A stretch of 63,737 nucleotides of DNA from an uncultured Bacteroidales bacterium (lineage in GTDB: Bacteria > Bacteroidota > Bacteroidia > Bacteroidales > UBA932): assembly GCA_934725015.1 (NCBI GenBank), contig CAKVAS010000016.1, positions 1-63,737 of the forward strand. Direction: 5' to 3'. Below, piece by piece: positions 38,601-45,814 of the stretch (position 1 is the first letter of the stretch; every line of letters begins with the position of its first letter). A program made the translations under genes and the position numbers. The notes below the pieces were generated by a model that made no database searches, was not told the origin of the DNA, and worked only from the letters and a program-made list of their open reading frames with translations.

Positions 38601-38970
38601 CAATCACTATGGCCTCGCTGAGCATCTGCTTGTCTTCCTTGAGGGAAGCGCTGAGGTTGTAGGCCTCCGCGAGCTGAAGGATGATGTCAGTGTAGGTGAC
38701 TGTCTGATAGCCGAGGCATGACACCTCCACCGAGTAGGGACCGCCGGCACGCATACCGTTGATGACGAAACGGCCCTGATTGTTTGTAACGGATGCATAC
38801 TGAGTGCCTGACTCAGTGTGCGTCGCGATGACGGCGGCGCCTATTACGGCTTCACCGTTCTCATCTGCGACACGACCGTTAAGACTTGATGTCGTGACCT
38901 GAGCGAAAGAGGTCACACCCAAAAGAACCGCTGCCAAGGCAGTCAGAAAACATTTGATTGTTTGTCTCAT
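35665..38970 (-). CDS. Oar-like TonB-dependent outer-membrane receptor
   Basis: 1101 residues. A cleavable signal peptide (MRQTIKCFLTALAAVLLGVT, ending SFAQ) precedes a carboxypeptidase-regulatory-like domain (about 28-115, SLNGRVADENGEAVIGAAV). A plug domain (about 125-260) has the Oar hallmark TVDGANFNNNFGLSS and SPFDVRQNNFIGGGVNAIT. The barrel fills the rest and ends in KYMFN. Aromatic-rich loops (YNYSYMFANDMNGDNYSYD) are typical. TonB-dependent import or protein display is expected; the substrate is unknown. It precedes a large lipoprotein gene in the same transcript and is divergent from metK. Confidence 0.93.
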   Translation of the reverse strand: MRQTIKCFLTALAAVLLGVTSFAQVTTSSLNGRVADENGEAVIGAAVIATHTESGTQYASVTNNQGRFVINGMRAGGPYSVEVSCLGYQTVTYTDIILQLAEAYNLSASLKEDKQMLSEAIVIAAPASKFSAEKTGAATNISNKQMDALPTVSRSITDITKLSPYGGTGVGMGFAGSDGRTANFTVDGANFNNNFGLSSALPGGGSPISIDAIEEVQVVISPFDVRQNNFIGGGVNAITKSGTNTFKGSAYVYHRNENMRGNQINHQDVSGARDKDRTTTYGATFGGPIVKNKLFFFANFEYTQSPTVVNRWRPSNDGVADPDAYISRTTVAQMEQVSKHLKDKYGYDTGSATDFPAETSNMKVLARLDWNITQNHHLAVRYNYTLNRDWKSTNGSSSNCGKRTTQNRLSQYSMAFANSLYSQDNKVHTFSADLNSKITDNISNQLLATFSMLDDIRGSSSDKFPFIDILDGTGTVTPLMSAGYELFSWNNGVHNRVFTIKDDVTYYAGTHKVTAGLSYEYQMADNSYMRNGTGYYRYNSLEDFLSGAAPETVALTYGYDGEENPAARVRYSKIALYGQDEWNPTENFKLTYGLRLETLVFNNKDLMTNQAIYDIDYNGKHIDTGKWPTTKVQISPRVGFSWDIFGNNSLKFRGGTGLFSGRLPLVFFTNMPTNAGMVQNVASITTTYDDQNNPTPDPLLESFKGNMITNVADLLKKMNELDPKKFPTTISPEDGVAPSEIQAVDPKFRMPQVWKTSVALDYNFPTSFPMSIGGEFIFNKTVNAVCLTDYNVKPVEGFARFNGPDNRPIYPSDFKYTKTSAYVLTNTNKGYGYSANLTFNISPIRGLDITASYTHLVSKEVTGMPGSNASSAFTYIPTVNGPNYATLHNSIYTTPDRAFVNLSYRDKADNTFGIFYEAWRGGYNYSYMFANDMNGDNYSYDAIYIPTDEQVANNEFRFVSEDDRDRFMDYVHKDKYLSKHQGEYAEAYSVYSPWVHRIDFHYAHDFKIKVGKSVNTLQLNFDIKNLANIFNSRYGVMKQMNQSYADTNNAARILKYAGVDAEGYPVYSTPEAVSGNTQIWNPVVSIGQCWYAQVGIKYMFN

Positions 38971-39010
38971 AAGGGTTGAATTAATGAAAAATGTTTTTGG
39001 TTTTGTCGCG

Positions 39011-39018
39011 CAAATGTA
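39011..39018 (-). promoter_or_regulatory. Promoter -7 box of the Oar-like receptor
   Basis: TACATTTG on the minus strand, 40 bases before the receptor ATG. The -33 region lacks a clear TTTG, so this is only half of a consensus promoter. Confidence 0.45.
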
Positions 39019-39088
39019 TATCAGAATCGCGACTTTAAGAAATTATATCGCATTATTTTGAAAATTTGTCGCTTTTTACGATTTTTTC

Positions 39089-39118
39089 TTTGGAATCATA
39101 AATTTTTGCGTACCTTTG
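39089..39118 (+). promoter_or_regulatory. metK promoter
   Basis: TTTG (39089-39092), 18 bases, TACCTTTG (39111-39118). It drives a leader of about 165 nt that contains the SAM-II riboswitch. Confidence 0.7.
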
Positions 39119-39151
39119 CACTCCCATTCGGAAACGAAGGGAAACATGAAA

Positions 39152-39206
39152 TATGTGGAGAGATTTGTCTGCTTGCAACCACTCGAAAAAATGCTAAAAT
39201 GTGATG
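39152..39206 (+). promoter_or_regulatory. SAM-II riboswitch in the metK leader
   Basis: The segment contains GAUUUG...UGCUUGCAACC...GAAAAAAUGCUAAAA, the conserved blocks of SAM-II (preQ-like H-type pseudoknot): GAUUU, UUGCAA and GCUAAA in that order with normal spacing. GUGG (39155-39158) can pair with CCAC (39179-39182) as P1. It lies about 35 bases after the promoter and 85 bases before the metK ATG. SAM-binding is expected to repress synthesis of SAM synthetase, the enzyme that makes the ligand. Confidence 0.82.
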
Positions 39207-39290
39207 AAGGTCACAGGTGACCCGACAGTGTGTTTTTATAGCGGCTCTGCATATTTTGGAAATGTCAAATATGTGGAGTTTTATTTTTAT

Positions 39291-40640
39291 ATGAACAACT
39301 ATCTTTTTACTTCGGAGTCGGTTTCCGAGGGACATCCGGACAAGGTTTCGGACCAGATTTCAGACGCGATACTTGACGAGTTTCTCCGGCAGGATCCGGA
39401 GGCAAAGGTTGCCTGCGAGACTTTCTGCTCGACGGGACTTGTGATTGTGGGCGGAGAGGTGCGCTCGGAGGACGCATATGTTGACATCCAGAAAGTCGTG
39501 CGCGACACCGTGAACCGCATCGGCTACAACAAGGCAGAGTACCGCTTCGACGGCAATTCCTGCGGAGTGATGAGTACCCTGCATGAGCAGTCGGCGGACA
39601 TCAACCGAGGCGTGGTAGGCAAGGACAGAGACGTGGAGGACGAGGCGGACGCGCAGGGAGCCGGAGACCAGGGGATGATGTTCGGGTATGCCAACAGGGA
39701 GACGGAGGACTATATGCCGCTTCCGCTCTACCTCTCCCACCTCGCGCTCCGGGTGCTCGCGAGGATACGCAGGGAGAAGGAGCCGAGGATGCCGTATCTC
39801 CGGCCGGACGCGAAGTCGCAGTTTACCATAGAATATGACGGGGAGACAGGGAAGCCGGTGAGGGTTCACACGATTGTGATTTCCACCCAGCACGACGAGT
39901 TCCTTCCGGACGATTTCTTCATGCAGTCAAAAATCCGCAAGGACGTGGAGGAGATTCTCATCCCTGAAATGCTGAAGGAACTGCATCCCGACACCGCCGC
40001 TCTTTTCCACGGGGTGTTCGACGCGCACGAGAACCCGCAGGGCTTCATCCTTCATGTGAACCCGACCGGCAAGTTCGTCATCGGCGGCCCGCACGGAGAC
40101 ACGGGGCTCACGGGGCGCAAAATCATCGTCGATACCTACGGCGGGCGCGGAGCGCACGGCGGCGGAGCCTTCTCCGGCAAGGATCCTTCAAAGGTTGACC
40201 GCTCGGCGGCATACGCGGCGCGCTACATAGCGAAGAACCTTGTGGCGGCGGGAGTGGCGGACGAGCTTCTGGTCCAGATTTCCTATGCAATCGGAGTGGC
40301 ACGCCCCGTCAGCATCTTCGTGAACAGCTACGGCACCGCCGCAGTCGATGAGGCCGGCGTGCAGGGCACCGAGTTCAAGGGCAGGAAGTTCAGCGACGCG
40401 TTCATAGCGGAGAAAATCGGCGAACTGTTCGACCTTCGTCCGGCGAAGATTATCGAGAAGTTCGGTCTGAAGAACCCGATTTACGAGCCTACCGCCGCCT
40501 ACGGTCACGTCGGTCGCAAGCCGTACCGCGCCGAAGTCGAGATTGTCCGCCACGGCGTCCGCACCCGCAGGGAAGTCCAGTTCTTCGGCTGGGAACTCCT
40601 CGACAGCGTGGAGCTCGTGAAAAAATCTTTTCAACTATAA
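39291..40640 (+). CDS. metK: S-adenosylmethionine synthetase
   Basis: Makes S-adenosylmethionine from methionine and ATP. 449 residues from MNNYLFTSESVSEGHPDKVS; the frame extends upstream to 39201 but that part is the riboswitch leader. Signatures: GHPDK with the catalytic histidine, DQGMMFGYA (the GAGDQG hexapeptide) and GGGAFSGKDPSKVDRSAAYA (the P-loop-like motif). It is longer than E. coli MetK (384), as is usual for the Bacteroidota form. Regulated by the SAM-II element. It converges with miaA. Confidence 0.97.
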   Translation: MNNYLFTSESVSEGHPDKVSDQISDAILDEFLRQDPEAKVACETFCSTGLVIVGGEVRSEDAYVDIQKVVRDTVNRIGYNKAEYRFDGNSCGVMSTLHEQSADINRGVVGKDRDVEDEADAQGAGDQGMMFGYANRETEDYMPLPLYLSHLALRVLARIRREKEPRMPYLRPDAKSQFTIEYDGETGKPVRVHTIVISTQHDEFLPDDFFMQSKIRKDVEEILIPEMLKELHPDTAALFHGVFDAHENPQGFILHVNPTGKFVIGGPHGDTGLTGRKIIVDTYGGRGAHGGGAFSGKDPSKVDRSAAYAARYIAKNLVAAGVADELLVQISYAIGVARPVSIFVNSYGTAAVDEAGVQGTEFKGRKFSDAFIAEKIGELFDLRPAKIIEKFGLKNPIYEPTAAYGHVGRKPYRAEVEIVRHGVRTRREVQFFGWELLDSVELVKKSFQL

Positions 40641-40657
40641 CAAAATGCTGAGATAAA

Positions 40658-40776
40658 GGGGATGCATAAAAGGATGAGATGCAAGGCGGATGGTGAAGAT
40701 GAATACCGCAGCAACCTGATGGTTGTGAGGATTTCATCAAGACATCCAACGCAGCAGGTCGCCTTTTAGGCGCCCC
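40658..40776. repeat. Long 3'-end hairpin element, copy C
   Basis: Outer arms GGGGATGCATAAAAGG (40658-40672) and CCTTTTAGGCGCCCC (40762-40776). Inside are GGATG...GAAGATGAA paired with TTTCATCAAGACATCC, and the core CCGCAGCAACC-TGAT-GGTTGTGAGG, then AACGCAGCAGGTCGC. It fills the gap between convergent metK and miaA, ending one base before the miaA stop. Confidence 0.8.
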
Positions 40777-40777
40777 G

Positions 40778-41800
40778 TCACACTTTAGTCCAATGGATGC
40801 GGATGCCCTGACGTTCCATGCCTCGGAACCATGTCATCTGGCGCTTGGCGAACTGGTGGATGGCGACGGCGAGGCGGGACTTCATCTCTTCGTAGCTGAG
40901 GTCTCCTTTTATATATAGGGTGACGAACTTGTATTCGAGGCCGTAATAGATGAGATCCTCGGCGGGAATCGGGGCGCGGGCGGGGATGGTCTTGCCCGTC
41001 AGCGGGTCGGGGCGCTCGGGGGAGCCGTTGAGGAGGCTGCGGATTTCCTCGACCATGCCTTCGCGGAGGCGGGCGTCGAGGCGGGCGTCGATTCGGGCGT
41101 TGCGGAGCTCGCGGGTGACGAGCGTGCCGATGTAGTATGCCTTTTTCGGGAGATATGCCGTGCGGGTAACGGGGTGCTCCGACTCATAGACGGCGATTTC
41201 GAGGGCGCGGACCAGACGCTTGCGGGTGTCGTAGTCGGTGCTGTTGTGCAGGGGTTTGAGGGCGGCGAGCCTCGCTATGAGCTCCTCGGTCGGGAGCTTT
41301 TCCATTTCCTCGCGAAGTTCCTTGTTTTCAGGGACATCCGGAAGGGAATAGCCGCAGGTGGCCGCCTCGACATAGAGTCCTGAGCCGCCGCACAGAACCG
41401 GGACGCAGCCACGGGCACGGATGTCCCTGTAGGCGGACTCGAAGTCACGCTGATATTCGTAGATGTTGTATTTCGTCCCGGCATCGACTATGTTCATCAG
41501 ATGCCACGGGATTTCCTCATACTCCGCCAGATCCTTCCCGGTACCGATGTCCATCCCCCGATAGACTTGACGCGAGTCGGCGGAAATTATCTCGGCGACC
41601 GGCTTCCCTGCAAGGCGGTTGATTTCCCTCGCGAGCGCGACGGCATACCTTGTCTTTCCGGAGGCCGTTGGCCCGATGACGCAGATTATGTCTATTTCGC
41701 CGGATACATATTTATTATATATGTCAGCGACGTCAATGTCCTCGGCCGGAGGAAGCGGCGCGGGTTCGGGTATGGGGGTGAAACTCTTTTTCATCAGCAA
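40778..41800 (-). CDS. miaA: tRNA dimethylallyltransferase MiaA
   Basis: Adds a dimethylallyl group to A37 of tRNAs that read UNN codons, for example the tRNA-Tyr and tRNA-Leu in this window. 340 residues: P-loop GPTASGKT near 43-50, SADSRQVYRGMDIGTGK near 73-89, GGSGLYVEAA and the C-terminal FAKRQMTWFRGME. The first 30 residues are a proline-rich extension; the ATG two codons downstream is also possible. Divergent from smpB over a shared palindromic promoter. Confidence 0.95.
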   Translation of the reverse strand: MLMKKSFTPIPEPAPLPPAEDIDVADIYNKYVSGEIDIICVIGPTASGKTRYAVALAREINRLAGKPVAEIISADSRQVYRGMDIGTGKDLAEYEEIPWHLMNIVDAGTKYNIYEYQRDFESAYRDIRARGCVPVLCGGSGLYVEAATCGYSLPDVPENKELREEMEKLPTEELIARLAALKPLHNSTDYDTRKRLVRALEIAVYESEHPVTRTAYLPKKAYYIGTLVTRELRNARIDARLDARLREGMVEEIRSLLNGSPERPDPLTGKTIPARAPIPAEDLIYYGLEYKFVTLYIKGDLSYEEMKSRLAVAIHQFAKRQMTWFRGMERQGIRIHWTKV

Positions 41801-41839
41801 TTTATATTCGCAGGTTCACGACAAAAAACGACTGGCGGC

Positions 41840-41870
41840 TTTGTCAGTTGAGGACAAATTTATAAATTTG
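41840..41870 (+). promoter_or_regulatory. smpB promoter
   Basis: TTTG (41840-41843), 19 bases, TAAATTTG (41863-41870). The -7 box is the right half of a 16-bp perfect palindrome, CAAATTTATAAATTTG (41855-41870). Confidence 0.78.
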
Positions 41871-41886
41871 CAGGCTATTACGCAAC
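41855..41886 (-). promoter_or_regulatory. miaA promoter
   Basis: Minus strand: GTTG (41883-41886), 20 bases, TAAATTTG (41855-41862). The -7 box is the left half of the same palindrome that provides the smpB -7 box, so the two promoters cannot be occupied at once. Confidence 0.65.
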
Positions 41887-41949
41887 AGATGCGAAGCCGG
41901 CGAAGCGTCACCGGCGGCCACAATGCGGACAGAAATATGGAAACCGGAT

Positions 41950-42399
41950 ATGCCAAAGGCGAAAAGCAACATAGAAATCAAGAACAGAAGGGCCCCGTTT
42001 GACTTTGAGTTCATCGAGACCTTTCAGGCCGGCATCGTGCTCACGGGGACGGAAATCAAGTCCATAAGGGCGGGAAAGGCATCGCTCGTTGACAGCTTCT
42101 GCTACTTCAGCAACGGGGAGCTGTTCGTGAAGAACATGCACGTTGCCGACTACTGGTGGGGCTCATGGGGCAAGCATGACCCGAGACGGGACAGAAAGCT
42201 GCTGCTGACAAAGCGCGAGCTCGGAAAGCTCAGCCGCGCCGTCAAGGAGAAGGGTCTCACAATCGTCGCCGTGAAACTCTACATCGCGGACAACGGCTAC
42301 GCGAAGCTGCTCATAGCCCTCGCACGAGGAAAGAAGGAGTACGATAAAAGACAATCAATCAAAGAGAAAGATCTACGCCGCGAACTTGACAGGTCTTAG
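41950..42399 (+). CDS. smpB: SsrA-binding protein SmpB
   Basis: Binds tmRNA and brings it to stalled ribosomes. 149 residues from MPKAKSNIEIKNRR. FQAGIVLTGTEIKSIRAGK and the C-terminal ALARGKKEYDKRQSIKEKD are diagnostic. The frame opens nine codons earlier at 41923. Its 3' end is followed by a solo half of the long hairpin element and then copy D. No tmRNA gene is visible in this window. Confidence 0.96.
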   Translation: MPKAKSNIEIKNRRAPFDFEFIETFQAGIVLTGTEIKSIRAGKASLVDSFCYFSNGELFVKNMHVADYWWGSWGKHDPRRDRKLLLTKRELGKLSRAVKEKGLTIVAVKLYIADNGYAKLLIALARGKKEYDKRQSIKEKDLRRELDRS

Positions 42400-42411
42400 T
42401 CATATCCACCA

Positions 42412-42572
42412 AGGAGCGTAACGCAGCAATCCGCTTTTCAAACATCTGGGCAGAGAGGTAAAGAAAAAGATGGAGTGCAAGGCTTGCGACGAAGACGAAA
42501 CCGCAGCAACCTTTCGGTTGTGAGGATTTCGCCAAGGAGCGTAACGCGGCAATCCGCTTTTTCTTTACCTCA
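42412..42572. repeat. Long 3'-end hairpin element, copy D, with solo half
   Basis: Arms GAGGTAAAGAAAAAG (42455-42469) and CTTTTTCTTTACCTC (42558-42572) are a perfect 15-bp match; the right arm includes the TAA stop and last codons of trmB. The core is CCGCAGCAACC-TTTC-GGTTGTGAGG, then AACGCGGCAATCCGC. A solo right half (GTAACGCAGCAATCCGC) lies at 42419-42435, directly after smpB. Copy A has the same arrangement. Confidence 0.82.
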
Positions 42573-43404
42573 CATACAGTGATTCGTCCCAGTCGGGACT
42601 GATGTAGGAGCCCTCGTGGTCGATGGTGAAGGCGAGGTAGGTGATGTCTATCCCCTTCGCGAGGTACTGCTGCTCATAGTAGGTCTGCACTTCAAAGAGG
42701 GCTTTCACGGCGTCCGACCCGGAAACCGAGGCGAGCGGGCTTTCAAGAAGGCGCAGGCGGTCGGCTCCGTAGATGTCGGTGGCGCAGGCGAGAATCTTCA
42801 GGCCGTTCTGCTCCGCCACGGCGCGGGAATATTCGTGAAGGCAGCGGCTGTCCGTCTTGAGATGGACGACGCCGCCGGGTTTAAGGAAATGCCTGTAACG
42901 TTCAAGAAACAGCGGTGAGGTCAGCCTCTTCTTCTCCCGGCCTATCTGAGGATCCGCGAAGGTGATCCAGACCTCCGAAATCTCGTCCTTTCCGAAAAGA
43001 GCCCCGATGAACTCGATTCTCGTGCGGAGGAACGCCACGTTCGGTAGATGATGCTCCTCTGCGTACTTCGCCCCCTTCCACAGACGCGCACCCTTGATGT
43101 CAACGCCGATGTAGTTTATCGCAGGGTTGCGCAGCGCGAGGTCGATGGTATATTCCCCCTTGCCGCAGCCGAGTTCGACGACTATAGGGTTGTCATTCCC
43201 GAAGAAGTCGGAGGTCCAATGCCCCTTAATCGGGTGATTCTTCAGCGACCCGTCCCGCTTCCCGCACTCACCGTTCCGTCCGGTGCAGTCGTCCCCTGCC
43301 GCGCCGTCACCCTTCACCCCCGCAAGGACCTCGTCTGCCGAGGGCTGAAGCAGGCAGGAGAAGGTCTCATTCTCCCTGAACTTGCGGAGCTTGTCCTTTC
43401 CCAT
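42565..43404 (-). CDS. trmB: tRNA (guanine-N7-)-methyltransferase TrmB
   Basis: Methylates G46 of tRNA using SAM. 279 residues from MGKDKLRKFREN. The Rossmann signature VVELGCGKGEYT and VDIKGARLWKGA bind SAM; WITFADPQ and TSPLFLERY are family motifs. The frame continues upstream for 87 more codons, but that part is an out-of-frame reading of the Gly/Asn-rich tail of the neighbouring PSP1 gene. The true start overlaps that gene by 38 bp, suggesting coupled translation. Confidence 0.93.
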   Translation of the reverse strand: MGKDKLRKFRENETFSCLLQPSADEVLAGVKGDGAAGDDCTGRNGECGKRDGSLKNHPIKGHWTSDFFGNDNPIVVELGCGKGEYTIDLALRNPAINYIGVDIKGARLWKGAKYAEEHHLPNVAFLRTRIEFIGALFGKDEISEVWITFADPQIGREKKRLTSPLFLERYRHFLKPGGVVHLKTDSRCLHEYSRAVAEQNGLKILACATDIYGADRLRLLESPLASVSGSDAVKALFEVQTYYEQQYLAKGIDITYLAFTIDHEGSYISPDWDESLYVR

Positions 43405-44701
43405 TTCCGTTCTGTTCTTTATTCTGGTTCTGATTGTTGCCCCGGCTCCTGTTCCGGCCGCCGTTGCCTCCGCGTCCGCCGCGCTGCCCGTCATTCCGTC
43501 CGCTTCCGCCACGGTTCCCTCCGTTCGGATTACCGTCGTTCTGGGCATTGCCGTTCTGGGCGCCGTTGCCTCCGCGTCCGCCACGGGACTTCTTCCTGCG
43601 TCGGCCGACATTGTCGAAACGAGAGATGCTGTCGTCCCCGACTGCGGTGACGAACTCCGGAGCAACAGGCTCAGGCTCGGACTTGAGAGACTCCGGCCTG
43701 ATGCCGTCGCGGTTCATTTTCTGGATTTCCTTGACCTCTATCGCCGAAAGCGGGAACATATTCGCCTGCGAGAACTTGTCGTAGGAGAAATACATGACCT
43801 CGCGCAGGATGTCGGTCTTCATCAGGTAGGCAAGACCGTCCTGGAACTCGAGCGGGTTGGCTACCTTTGGTATGCGGGACTGCGCGTCCATGTAGGAAGC
43901 CGTCTCGTAGTTGAGGCAGCACTTGAGCTTTCCGCACTGGCCGGCAAGCTTCTGGGGGTTGAGAGACAGATCCTGAAGCCTCGCCGCCGAGGTGGAAATC
44001 GACTGGAAGGTGGAGATGTAGTTCGAGCAGCAAAGCTCGCGGCCGCATATCCCCAGTCCTCCTATAAGCCCGGCCTCCTGCCGCGCTCCGATCTGCTTCA
44101 TCTCGATGCGGATGTGGAACTCGTCGGCAAAAACCTTGATGAGCTGGCGGAAATCCACGCGCCCGTCCGCGATGTAGTAGAATATGGCCTTGGTTCCGTC
44201 GCCCTGAAACTCCACGTCGCCGATTTTCATCTCCAGCCCGAGCTCGGCGGCAATCTGACGGGAGCGTATCATCGTCTCCTGCTCGCGGTCTATGGCCTCC
44301 TGCCACTTTTCGAGGTCATATACCTTCGCCTTGCGGTAAATCTTCTTGTAGTCACCTGCGGCCGGATCCAGCCTGCGGCACTTCATCTGACGCGCCACTA
44401 TGGCTCCCTCCAGGGTCACGATGCCGAGGTCGTGTCCGGTCGTCGCCTCGACCACGACAAGGTCGCCGGTCTTGATGCTCTGCCCGGAAGCGTTGTAGTA
44501 AATCCCCTTCCTGGTGTTCTTGAAACGGACCTCGAAAAAGTCCTTGTACTGCTCCTGAGCCACTCCCGAAAGCCAGTCATAGACCTCCATCTTGCAGCAT
44601 CCCGGCCTGTAGCGGCAGTTCAGCTCGCCCTCGTCGCTCCTTTCCACGGCGCATCCCCGGGAGCAGTCGTATTTTTTTGCTTCGTTATCGTTGTTTTCCA
44701 T
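43367..44701 (-). CDS. PSP1-domain protein, RicT/YaaT-like
   Basis: 444 residues from MENNDNEAKKYDC. A Cys-rich N-terminus (CSRGCAVERSDEGELNCRYR, then PGCC) and a second cluster in the PSP1 domain (ICGRELCCSNY, CGKLKCCLNYE) match proteins of the RicT type, which bind Fe-S clusters in Bacillus and influence RNA processing. The C-terminal 85 residues are low complexity, rich in Gly, Asn and Arg with RGG boxes, which suggests RNA binding. It follows the delta-prime gene by 10 bp, a pairing common across Bacteroidota. The role in this phylum is not established. Confidence 0.88.
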   Translation of the reverse strand: MENNDNEAKKYDCSRGCAVERSDEGELNCRYRPGCCKMEVYDWLSGVAQEQYKDFFEVRFKNTRKGIYYNASGQSIKTGDLVVVEATTGHDLGIVTLEGAIVARQMKCRRLDPAAGDYKKIYRKAKVYDLEKWQEAIDREQETMIRSRQIAAELGLEMKIGDVEFQGDGTKAIFYYIADGRVDFRQLIKVFADEFHIRIEMKQIGARQEAGLIGGLGICGRELCCSNYISTFQSISTSAARLQDLSLNPQKLAGQCGKLKCCLNYETASYMDAQSRIPKVANPLEFQDGLAYLMKTDILREVMYFSYDKFSQANMFPLSAIEVKEIQKMNRDGIRPESLKSEPEPVAPEFVTAVGDDSISRFDNVGRRRKKSRGGRGGNGAQNGNAQNDGNPNGGNRGGSGRNDGQRGGRGGNGGRNRSRGNNQNQNKEQNGNGKGQAPQVQGE

Positions 44702-44711
44702 AAATATATTT

Positions 44712-45752
44712 TTATATAGCGACGAAGACCCTGTCAACGAGGTCGCAGAACAGAATCTTCGAATTAACATTCCTGTCCAGGAGCGAGACCGTCCTGTCTA
44801 TGGCGGCCTCGACCTTCATGCAGAACGCCGCGCCGAACCTTGCGGACGCGGTCTGATAGAAGGACCGCTCCTCCGGCAGCACGCCGGCAAGCGCGTCCTG
44901 TCCCTGCCCGGTCAGGAAAATCCGGCGCAGGCATGACGAGAGATAGGTGCAGAACGACTTCTGCTTCTCCCGTGAAGGGAGCGCCGCAGCCGCCTCCCCC
45001 ACCTCAAGGGCATGGAGCAAATCGCGCCGCGCCACACAGTCGAGCAGTGAGGAGACCATGGGGAAGAACTCCTCGTTCGGGCGCTCCTCACCCCGTACCC
45101 TCACCGCCTCCTCCTTCGTGAGCGGCAGGACGCGCATGCTCTGGCAGCGGGAGAACACGGTCTGCATCATCTTCTCCGGCGCGTGGGTCACGAACACGAA
45201 CACGGTCTTCTCCGGCGGTTCCTCGACAAGCTTCAGAAGCTTGTTTGCGGCCGTGGGGTTCATCTTCTCCGGAAGATAGCACAGAACAGCCTTGTAGCCG
45301 TCCTCCACTGCGGTCAGGGACATCTTCGAGATTATCGACTTGGCCTCCTGCAGCGCAATCTCGCCTTTCTTCCCCTCGATTCCGAGCGCTTCCTGAAGGT
45401 CATCCTCGCGGAAGTAGGGATTGTCGAGCACAAGCTGTCTCCAGTAGGTCAGGAAAGCATCCGACGTGGGCTTGTCCCCGCTCACCTTGGAGCTCTTGTT
45501 CACGGGAAATACGAAATGCACGTCCGGATGAATCAGCTTGGACATCTGCCGGCATGACGGGCATTCCCCGCAGGCCTCTCCTCCCGAGCGCCGACGGCAG
45601 TTGAGATATTGCAGGAAGGCGAGGGCAAGCGCGACCGCGCCGCAGCCGTCGTTCTCATAGAGAAGCATCGCGTGCGGAACCCTCCCGCTGTCGGCCATCG
45701 ACACGAGAGTGCGCTTGAGAGCGTCATTTCCGACAATATCACTGAATTTCAT
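44712..45752 (-). CDS. holB: DNA polymerase III delta-prime subunit
   Basis: Part of the clamp loader. 346 residues: an AAA+ fold with degenerate Walker A (ENDGCGAVALALA in place of GxxGxGK), a zinc module CRRRSGGEACGECPSC near 52-67, PEKMNPTAANKLLKLVEEPP and the sensor region SRCQSMRV. The non-catalytic P-loop fits delta-prime and argues against the ATP-hydrolysing DnaX subunit. It starts the holB-PSP1-trmB group on the minus strand. Confidence 0.9.
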   Translation of the reverse strand: MKFSDIVGNDALKRTLVSMADSGRVPHAMLLYENDGCGAVALALAFLQYLNCRRRSGGEACGECPSCRQMSKLIHPDVHFVFPVNKSSKVSGDKPTSDAFLTYWRQLVLDNPYFREDDLQEALGIEGKKGEIALQEAKSIISKMSLTAVEDGYKAVLCYLPEKMNPTAANKLLKLVEEPPEKTVFVFVTHAPEKMMQTVFSRCQSMRVLPLTKEEAVRVRGEERPNEEFFPMVSSLLDCVARRDLLHALEVGEAAAALPSREKQKSFCTYLSSCLRRIFLTGQGQDALAGVLPEERSFYQTASARFGAAFCMKVEAAIDRTVSLLDRNVNSKILFCDLVDRVFVAI

Positions 45753-45814
45753 AAAACTTCTGTCTGTCCTTGGGGCACAAGGCCCATTCCCAAAAATTTT
45801 CCGTCAAACGCCGT

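Noticed and set aside
33119..38970. Canonical SusC/SusD polysaccharide utilisation pair
   Set aside because: The receptor has Oar-type plug motifs and the lipoprotein lacks SusD tetratricopeptide-like helices; no glycosidase is adjacent.
43405..43665. 87-residue N-terminal extension of TrmB
   Set aside because: Ala/Thr/Arg-rich sequence arises from reading the Gly/Asn repeats of the PSP1 gene in another frame; TrmB proteins start near MGKDKLRKF.
43382..44719. 445-codon plus-strand frame opposite the PSP1 gene
   Set aside because: A shadow frame; the minus strand carries clear cysteine and PSP1 motifs.
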